NCBI GenBank assembly: GCA_029007575.1
Contig: JAQXIB010000259.1
Span: 1-6,020 of the forward strand
DNA length: 6,020 nt
Direction of reading: 5' to 3'
Source: Clostridiales bacterium
Lineage (GTDB): Bacteria > Bacillota > Clostridia > Oscillospirales > Ruminococcaceae
Every line of letters begins with the position of its first letter. Within the stretch, counting starts at the first letter, position 1. The position numbers and the translations under genes were made by a program. Shown one piece after another: positions 1-4,578 of this stretch. The notes under the pieces were generated by a model. That model saw only the letters and a program-made list of their open reading frames with translations. It did not search any database and was not told the DNA's origin.

Positions 1-48
1 ACGTCATAAGATGCTGATAAATTCAGCGCATTCTGGGAGGAGATCTGT
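1..48 (+). other. Leader of the first gene; possible tail of an upstream gene
   Basis: No gene can be assigned here. All three + frames close before or at the start of the glycosyltransferase: TAA at 7-9, TGA at 15-17, and TGA at 50-52. The third frame is open from base 2 and would overlap the TTG start at 49 as TTGA, which is a common translational-coupling layout. Which of these, if any, ends a real upstream gene cannot be decided from 48 bases. The stretch does hold the ribosome binding site of the next gene. Confidence 0.3.
35..40 (+). promoter_or_regulatory. Ribosome binding site supporting the TTG start at 49
   Basis: GGGAGG lies 8 bases before TTG at 49. It decides the start of the glycosyltransferase, because there is no in-frame ATG before the conserved VPCYNE motif and the frame is closed by TAA at 7-9. 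Confidence 0.7.
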
Positions 49-747
49 TTGAGAATATCAATTGTTGTTCCGTGCTACAATGAAGCGGAAAATATCCCGC
101 TGATTCTTGAGCGATTTGGTGAAGTGATCAAAACGGATGAAGTGGAGGTTATCCTCGTAAACAATGGGTCAACAGACAATTCCGCTGCGGTTCTGGAGGA
201 ATTGCTGCCGAAATATCCGTTTGCGAAAACAGTGCTGGTGCCGGTAAACCAAGGGTACGGATACGGAATCCTCCAGGGGCTGGACAGCGCTCAGGGCGAG
301 TATATCGGCTGGACTCATGCGGATATGCAGACGGACCCGGCGGATGTTCTGAAAGCGCTTGAGATCATAAGAGGGTCTGCCGACAAGAACATCTATGTGA
401 AGGGAAATCGCAAGGGAAGGCCGTTGTTTGACCAGTTTTTTACATGGGGAATGGGATTCTTTGAAACCCTGTATTTCCGTACGCCTATGGATGATATCAA
501 TGCGCAGCCGAATATTTTCCCGCGGGAATTCTATAATAGCTGGGAAAATCCTCCGTATGATTTCTCGTTGGATCTGTATGCCGTTTATATGGCAAAAAAG
601 GCGGGAATGTCTGTCGTAAGATTCCCGGTACTGTTCCCGGAACGCATCCACGGAGAGTCAAAGTGGAACAATGAGGGTTTGAAATCCAAGTGGAAATTTA
701 TCAAAAGAACGCTCCAGTTCAGTGTGGAACTGAAGCATCGATTATAG
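49..747 (+). CDS. Family 2 glycosyltransferase, polyprenyl-phosphate (DPM1/GtrB-like) type
   Basis: The 232-residue protein reads as a GT-A fold glycosyltransferase of family GT2. Visible motifs are VPCYNEAEN (7-15), the nucleotide-binding strand VNNGSTDNS (37-45), NQGYGYGILQGL (67-78), the acidic metal and nucleotide region HADMQTDP (90-97), GNRKGR (119-124), and the C-terminal ERIHGESKW (198-206), which matches the R-x-x-G-x-S-K signature of dolichol/undecaprenol-phosphate sugar transferases. Such enzymes move a sugar from a nucleotide donor to polyprenyl phosphate on the cytoplasmic face of the membrane. Unlike many GtrB proteins, it has no C-terminal membrane pair and ends in a basic region (about 205-232), so it is probably peripheral or held by a partner. 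The TTG start is set by the binding site at 35-40. The stop overlaps the binding site of the GtrA gene, so the two are likely co-translated. The sugar donor cannot be told, and direct transfer to a glycan remains possible. Confidence 0.9.
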   Translation: MRISIVVPCYNEAENIPLILERFGEVIKTDEVEVILVNNGSTDNSAAVLEELLPKYPFAKTVLVPVNQGYGYGILQGLDSAQGEYIGWTHADMQTDPADVLKALEIIRGSADKNIYVKGNRKGRPLFDQFFTWGMGFFETLYFRTPMDDINAQPNIFPREFYNSWENPPYDFSLDLYAVYMAKKAGMSVVRFPVLFPERIHGESKWNNEGLKSKWKFIKRTLQFSVELKHRL

Positions 748-759
748 GAAGTACAGGCA

Positions 760-1155
760 GTGAAAGAAATACTGAATAAATTCGATTTGAAAGAGCTGTT
801 AAAGTTCTGTGTTGGCGGTGGAAGCGCGGTCATCGTTGACTTCCTGGTGTACATTCTGCTGAAACTTTATATGCCGGTCTCCGCGGCGAAGGCCATTTCG
901 TTTGTTGCCGGCGCGGCGGTGGGATTTGTTATCAATAAGCTATGGACCTTTGAGAGCAAGACGTTTCAGCCATCCGAAATACTAAAGTATGTCTTGCTGT
1001 ACGCATTCTCGGCTACGGCAAATACGCTGGTCAATAAAGGCGTTTTGATGGCTGCGGATATAACAGCGTTGGCATTCTTATGCGCAACAGGTGTGAGTAC
1101 TGTTTTGAATTTTCTGGGACAGAAGTTCTTTGTCTTTGCGAAGAGTAACCGATAA
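760..1155 (+). CDS. GtrA-family four-helix membrane protein
   Basis: The 131-residue hydrophobic protein has the layout of the GtrA family (Pfam PF04138), with helices at about 13-35, 40-58, 75-96 and 102-120. Family hallmarks are FCVGGGSAVIVDFLVY (16-31), FVINKLWTFES (56-66), where helix 2 is followed by a basic residue and an aromatic W-T-F, and a final NFLGQKFFVF (117-126). Members of the family are proposed to assist transbilayer movement of polyprenyl-phosphate sugars or to act as partners of GT2 synthases. The start is GTG at 760, with AGGA at 746-749 lying across the stop codon of the glycosyltransferase gene; only 12 bases separate the two. This is the classic GT2-GtrA pair. The last 33 codons of its homologous part (1039-1137) match a relic at 2276-2374. 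Confidence 0.9.
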   Translation: MKEILNKFDLKELLKFCVGGGSAVIVDFLVYILLKLYMPVSAAKAISFVAGAAVGFVINKLWTFESKTFQPSEILKYVLLYAFSATANTLVNKGVLMAADITALAFLCATGVSTVLNFLGQKFFVFAKSNR

Positions 1156-1221
1156 AAGCAGAAAACAATACGGAATGATTACTCCATTCACAGAAATGTA
1201 TGGTGAAGAAAGGGAAAAGCG

Positions 1222-2256
1222 ATGAAAGGTTTTGTCAAGATTTCAAAATACTCCGGCATGAGAGAGGACCTTGTCCAGGCTGGCGGCGGCAATTCTTCAT
1301 TCAAGATTTCAGAGGAAAAAATGGCAATCAAGGCTTCCGGTTATCAGTTGGCGGACATGACGGAACAGACTGGATATGCCTTGGTCAATCCGCAGATAAT
1401 ACGGCAGAGATTTCTCGGGTGCGAGGATCTGGATGCTCTGACAGATGCGGACAGCAAGACCATTCTGGAAGAAGCGTTTCTCGAAGGGAATCGGCCTTCC
1501 ATAGAGACATTCCTTCATGCGATATCCGGAAAGTATACGCTTCATACGCATCCGATGGTTGTAAATGTTCTGACCTGCCGAAAAGGCGGCATGGATATCC
1601 TAAGAGAACTCTTTCCTGACGCGCTCCTGGTGCCCTATGCTACACCGGGTGTGGAACTTGCCAAGGCATATTTTAAGGCCTATAAAAGCAAAAACGCGGA
1701 TGATAGGCATATTTATGAGATTGTCTTTCTGCAGAATCATGGCCTGGTCGTGAGTGCCGATTCCGCAGAGGAGGTAATCGGGAAAACGGAGGCTGTCACG
1801 AAAAAAATCGAGGAATATTTAGGGATTGACTTGCGCGGATACCACAATCTGTCAAAGCTTTGGAATTATTTCCCCGATAAAGTGGTATGGCGGGTGACGG
1901 ATACCCATGCGATTGCGGCTGCTGACAGTATGGACAATTCCTGGAACCATACGTTCTGCCCGGATTGTGTCGTATTTCTCGGAAAGAAACTGATGAATCT
2001 GCCGGATACGCCGGATGAAACCGATGTCAGCAGCTTCGTGCAGGCGTACGGACAGCCGGTGATGGTTCGATGGGACGGCTGCTATTATATTCTGGCAGAC
2101 AGCGTTAAGAAGGCTATGGAAACGCAAAGCGTGATGAGCTTCAGCGCGCAGGTGATGGCACTGAATAAAGGCGTTGATTGCGATTTTCTTTCTGATCAGG
2201 AACAGAATCGATTGCTGAACTGGGATGCTGAAAAATACCGCAGAAATATGAAATGA
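1222..2256 (+). CDS. Class II aldolase/adducin-family protein
   Basis: The 344-residue protein carries a zinc-dependent class II aldolase/adducin domain in its first two thirds. AGGGNSSFK (20-28) and KASG (37-40) form the phosphate-binding part. SIETFLH (93-99) holds the probable catalytic acid E95. LHTHP (107-111) supplies zinc ligands H108 and H110, and QNHG (171-174) supplies the third, H173. All expected active-site residues are present, so the enzyme should be active. The layout most resembles the aldolase part of RhaD/YuxG-type proteins, which cleave or form keto-sugar phosphates using dihydroxyacetone phosphate or lactaldehyde; the dehydrogenase half of those fusions is missing. In its place a region of about 150 residues (200-344) follows, with CPDC at 246-249 and a VMVRWDGCYYIL segment (280-291). 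ATG at 1222 is preceded by AGGGA at 1211-1215, and the conserved protein begins at once. The gap from gtrA is 66 bases. The substrate is unknown; context suggests a sugar precursor for the surface glycan. Confidence 0.88.
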   Translation: MKGFVKISKYSGMREDLVQAGGGNSSFKISEEKMAIKASGYQLADMTEQTGYALVNPQIIRQRFLGCEDLDALTDADSKTILEEAFLEGNRPSIETFLHAISGKYTLHTHPMVVNVLTCRKGGMDILRELFPDALLVPYATPGVELAKAYFKAYKSKNADDRHIYEIVFLQNHGLVVSADSAEEVIGKTEAVTKKIEEYLGIDLRGYHNLSKLWNYFPDKVVWRVTDTHAIAAADSMDNSWNHTFCPDCVVFLGKKLMNLPDTPDETDVSSFVQAYGQPVMVRWDGCYYILADSVKKAMETQSVMSFSAQVMALNKGVDCDFLSDQEQNRLLNWDAEKYRRNMK

Positions 2257-2260
2257 GCAT

Positions 2261-2377
2261 ATGATACATCGCATAGGCGTATTGATGTTGCTTTCAAGCA
2301 TCCTCTTCGCCAACCTTTGCGCAGACGGAGTAAGTACCATCCGAAATTCTGGGGGTCGAACGTTTTTTGTTTTTTGA
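2261..2377 (+). pseudogene. Relic of the 3' end of a second gtrA-like gene
   Basis: A 38-codon open stretch between the class II aldolase and the GDPD-like gene aligns without a gap to the end of the intact GtrA protein of this window (residues 94-126, bases 1039-1137). Shared blocks, in order and at identical spacing, are GVLM, LCA, GVST, an N, a G and FFVF. By hand count 18 of 33 residues and about 56 of 99 bases agree, for example GGCGT-x-TTGATG at the left end and TGCGCA in the middle. The relic lacks the first three helices, and an in-frame TGA at 2249-2251 closes the frame upstream. ATG at 2261 has no convincing ribosome binding site. It ends at TGA 2375-2377, just before the next gene. 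I infer a remnant of a diverged second gtrA, not a recent copy, because codons differ widely. Expression as a 38-residue single-helix peptide cannot be excluded. Confidence 0.7.
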
Positions 2378-2380
2378 AGA

Positions 2381-2390
2381 AAGGAAAGGG
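2381..2390 (+). promoter_or_regulatory. Ribosome binding site placing the GDPD-like start at TTG 2397
   Basis: The purine run AAGGAAAGGG ends 6 bases before TTG at 2397. The alternative in-frame TTG at 2367 would put this run inside the gene, adding ten unconserved residues, and would itself overlap the gtrA relic. The shorter start is therefore preferred. Confidence 0.65.
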
Positions 2391-2396
2391 AATCAT

Positions 2397-2987
2397 TTGG
2401 AATTCATCGCCCATAGAGTGAATACTGTTGAAGAACTAAAGAAAATACCAACTGAATGCGGCGTAGAACTTGATCTGCGTGATGATTTAACCGGAAGAAT
2501 ATATATTCAGCACAATCCATTTGAACCGGGAGAAGACTTTGAGGAATATCTCAAGGAATACCATCACGGGACGATGATTCTGAATATTAAAAGTGAACGC
2601 ATTGAGTTGAAAATTCTGGAAATGCTGCCAAAGTATGATGTCAAATCCTATTTCTTTTTGGACTCTTCCTTCCCTATGATCTGGCTGCTTAGCCAACAGG
2701 GAGAAAGAAACGTTGCGCTCAGGATTTCCGAGGTGGAAGGAATGGATACTGCCCGCAACATGGCCGGAAAAATCGATTGGATTTGGGTGGATTGCTTCAG
2801 CAAGATTCCAATTACCAAAGAGCAGGCTGACGAATTAACGGAACTGGGATACAAGCTCTGCTTTGTTTCACCAGAGTTGGAAGGCCGCGACAGCGATATA
2901 GAAGCATATAAACGGCAGATAGCCGAACAGGGTATTGCGTTTCATGCGATTTGCACCAAGTACTATAACATTGACAGGTGGAGATAG
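2397..2987 (+). CDS. GDPD-like (glycerophosphodiester phosphodiesterase-fold) protein
   Basis: With the TTG start at 2397 the product has 196 residues and begins directly with the first barrel strand, EFIAHRVNT (2-10). The pattern fits the PI-PLC/GDPD TIM-barrel superfamily: H6-R7 as first catalytic histidine and neighbour, GVELDLR (22-28) with metal ligands E24 and D26, YIQHNPF (36-42) with the second catalytic histidine H39, LNIKSE (62-67) on the next strand, FFLDSSFP (86-93), WVDCF (130-134) and FVSPEL (156-161) on later strands. Known GDPDs hydrolyse glycerophosphodiesters with a divalent metal. This one is shorter than typical members (about 240 residues or more) and has N40 where the usual motif is HD. 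No signal peptide or membrane helix is seen, so it should be cytosolic. It could act on a nucleotide- or lipid-linked phosphodiester intermediate, or be a non-hydrolytic relative. It is separated from both neighbours by 140-160 bases of apparently degraded sequence. Confidence 0.8.
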   Translation: MEFIAHRVNTVEELKKIPTECGVELDLRDDLTGRIYIQHNPFEPGEDFEEYLKEYHHGTMILNIKSERIELKILEMLPKYDVKSYFFLDSSFPMIWLLSQQGERNVALRISEVEGMDTARNMAGKIDWIWVDCFSKIPITKEQADELTELGYKLCFVSPELEGRDSDIEAYKRQIAEQGIAFHAICTKYYNIDRWR

Positions 2988-3149
2988 AGGAAAGCGGTGA
3001 AGGGCATCCCGGGAGACGGCTGCCGCGGTGGCTGCCGGACGGAAAGCCATGAATCTTTCGGAGACTGCGAAGAAGGCGCGTTGATGTACTTATGGTGAAA
3101 AACCAAGAAGAAGCTTCTATGAGAATGATTAGATTTTGAGGGCAATACA
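2988..3149 (+). other. Gap with apparently degraded coding sequence
   Basis: No convincing gene lies in these 162 bases. The left half (about 3001-3080) is rich in G+C and in frame 3001-3084 reads as an alanine-rich, G/C-ending codon series (for example ETAAAVAAGRKAMNLSETAK), but that frame has no start and is closed by TGA at 2998-3000. Two frames open only for 15 to 33 codons. GGCTGCCG occurs twice, at 3018-3025 and 3030-3037. No hairpin followed by a T run is present, so read-through from the GDPD-like gene into the flippase gene is possible. The last bases (3138-3142, GAGGG) form the flippase ribosome binding site. Confidence 0.4.
2997..3098 (+). CDS. Candidate 33-residue small ORF, unrecognised
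   Basis: GTG at 2997 is preceded by AGGA at 2988-2991 with 5 bases of spacing, and the frame runs 33 codons to TGA at 3096-3098. The product would be cysteine- and glycine-rich at its start (GDGCRGGCR, residues 6-14, with a third cysteine at 24), soluble and acidic toward the end. The stop overlaps a second short frame (GTG 3095 to TGA 3137) as GTGA. I do not recognise it. The reasonable binding site is its only support; it may equally be a chance frame in the debris between two genes. Confidence 0.2.
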   Translation: MKGIPGDGCRGGCRTESHESFGDCEEGALMYLW

Positions 3150-4478
3150 GTGCGGGTGCTAGCTAAAATAAAAAATAAGGTACAAAACAGTAAAGAAATC
3201 AGAAATGCCGGTTGGATAATTGGCGGAAGAGTCGTGCAGATGATCTTAACATGTATTGTTGGAATTATTTCTGCGCGTTATCTTGGGCCGGGAAATTACG
3301 GCTTAATCAGCTATGGACAAGCTTTTGCTTCATTTTTTGCTGCATTTTGTACATTAGGTATTCATGCGGTGATCATCAAGGACTTTGTTGATCATCCCAA
3401 TGAACAAGGAATAGCCATTGGAACAACATTGGTATTAAGAGGATTGTCTAGTTTCTTATCGGCAATAATGATTGTCGGTGTGGTATCCATTGTGGATGCC
3501 GGTGAAAGGGAAACAATTATCGTAGTAGCGCTCTGTAGTGTATACCTTGTTTTTCAGATTTTTGATACATTCAACTATTGGTTTCAAGCAAGATATCAGT
3601 CAAAAATTACATCCATAGCGACGTTATTTGCTTATTCTATTGTATCCCTATATAAGATCATACTTTTAATAAACAATAAAAGCGTAAAGTGGTTCGCGTT
3701 TTCAACAGCGTTGGACTATTTTGTCATTGGTGTGTTCTTATGCTTTGCCTACAAGCATTATAACGGACCTAAATTGCAGTTTTCTTTCGAAAAGGCTAAA
3801 GCACTCTTAGGTAAAAGTTATCAGTATATATTATCCTCTATGATGGTTACCATCTATAGTCAGACGGATAAGTTAATGCTGAAACAGATGCTCAACGAAA
3901 CGGAAGTGGGATATTATTCGGTTGCAACCTCATTATGTACGATTTGGATATTTGTTCTGCAAGCAATTATTGATTCTCTGTATCCAACAATACTGAATCT
4001 GTTTGCAATCGATAAAGATGCTTTTGCCAGAAAGAATAGACAGCTGTATTCAATCGTTTTTTATGTTTCCTGTACAGTGTCAATTCTTTTCACGTTATTT
4101 GCCGGAATTGGGATCAGGTTAATGTACGGGCCCAATTATTTAGGCGCTGTCAATCCGTTGAGAATTGTTACCTGGTATACAGCGTTTTCCTATCTGGGCG
4201 TTTCCAGAAATGCCTGGATCGTATGCAATAATAAACAGAAGTATTTGAAATACATGTATGGTGGAGCAGCTTGTATCAATGTGATGTTAAATGCTGTTTT
4301 GATACCAATCATGGGGGCTTCGGGAGCAGCTCTTGCATCGCTGATAACACAAATTTTTACAAGTATCATTCTTCCGTATATGTTCAAGGAAATGCGTGAA
4401 AACGCGAAAATGATGATCGATGCGATTCTGTTGAAAGATTTCTTGAGGAGAAAACCGGATACAAGAACGAATGATTGA
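3150..4478 (+). CDS. Wzx-type oligosaccharide flippase (MOP superfamily)
   Basis: The 442-residue protein is almost entirely hydrophobic helices (about 12, from residue 23 to 412) and matches the polysaccharide biosynthesis/Wzx branch of the MOP superfamily. Signature stretches are the N-terminal amphipathic lead-in, SARYLGPGNYGLISYGQAF (41-59), WFQARYQ (144-150), YSQTDKLMLKQML (236-248) at the start of the second half, and GASGAALASLITQIFT (389-404) near the end. These proteins flip undecaprenyl-diphosphate-linked repeat units from the cytoplasmic to the outer face of the membrane. Length is slightly below the 450-480 usual for the family, but both halves are present and the tail is short and charged. 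GTG at 3150 is supported by GAGGG at 3138-3142 (7-base spacing). The gene is visibly AT-richer than its neighbours: 21 of 60 G+C at 3301-3360 and 18 of 60 at 3601-3660, against 29 of 60 at 1261-1320 in the class II aldolase gene. AT-rich flippase genes are common in such loci. Confidence 0.92.
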   Translation: MRVLAKIKNKVQNSKEIRNAGWIIGGRVVQMILTCIVGIISARYLGPGNYGLISYGQAFASFFAAFCTLGIHAVIIKDFVDHPNEQGIAIGTTLVLRGLSSFLSAIMIVGVVSIVDAGERETIIVVALCSVYLVFQIFDTFNYWFQARYQSKITSIATLFAYSIVSLYKIILLINNKSVKWFAFSTALDYFVIGVFLCFAYKHYNGPKLQFSFEKAKALLGKSYQYILSSMMVTIYSQTDKLMLKQMLNETEVGYYSVATSLCTIWIFVLQAIIDSLYPTILNLFAIDKDAFARKNRQLYSIVFYVSCTVSILFTLFAGIGIRLMYGPNYLGAVNPLRIVTWYTAFSYLGVSRNAWIVCNNKQKYLKYMYGGAACINVMLNAVLIPIMGASGAALASLITQIFTSIILPYMFKEMRENAKMMIDAILLKDFLRRKPDTRTND

Positions 4479-4483
4479 GGCTG

Positions 4484-4570
4484 ATGAAGAAATTGCAGCG
4501 GCATGCTATTGATATCGCTCATTACGAAAGACGAACTGTAAAAGTCAAGCCCCAATGCAGGAAAGTATGA
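4484..4570 (+). CDS. Candidate 28-residue ORF before the HMGL-like gene
   Basis: ATG at 4484 opens 28 codons to TGA at 4568-4570. The product would be basic (MKKLQRHAIDIAHYERR for the first 17 residues), without a membrane segment. Its stop overlaps the first possible ATG (4567) of the HMGL-like gene as ATGA, which would suit translational coupling. TGAGG at 4476-4480, on the flippase stop codon, is only 3 bases from the ATG, closer than is usual. I do not recognise the product; a leader peptide, gene debris or chance are all possible. Confidence 0.15.
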   Translation: MKKLQRHAIDIAHYERRTVKVKPQCRKV

Positions 4571-4573
4571 GGA
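4569..4573 (+). promoter_or_regulatory. Ribosome binding site favouring ATG 4579
   Basis: GAGGA ends 5 bases before ATG at 4579. In-frame ATGs also lie at 4567, 4588 and 4591. AGGA at 4559-4562 sits only 4 bases from 4567, and the later two ATGs leave just 4 or 3 residues before the essential DCTLRDGG, so 4579 is the best compromise, but 4567 cannot be excluded. Confidence 0.5.
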
Positions 4574-4578
4574 AAACC

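Noticed and set aside
169..651. Minus-strand open frame of 160 codons opposite the glycosyltransferase
   Set aside because: It lies wholly within a gene with clear GT2 motifs on the + strand and has an arginine- and histidine-rich composition typical of shadow frames.
1200..1619. + strand frame of 139 codons overlapping the class II aldolase start
   Set aside because: It is in a different frame from the aldolase, which carries the GGNSS and HTH motifs; the alternative product is a low-quality R/S/G-rich shadow.
2351..2377. G-run followed by T-runs as a terminator after the class II aldolase gene
   Set aside because: There is no inverted repeat in front of the T runs. The sequence is better explained as the FFVF-encoding end of the gtrA relic.
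2367..2396. Upstream TTG 2367 as start of the GDPD-like gene
   Set aside because: It would add ten residues with no match to the fold and overlap the gtrA relic, and the best ribosome binding site (2381-2390) lies between it and the better TTG at 2397.
3018..3037. GGCTGCCG occurring twice, 12 bases apart, as a regulatory or recombination repeat
   Set aside because: Only two 8-base copies in a GC-rich stretch, with no third copy or paired arm found elsewhere in the window; chance is sufficient.
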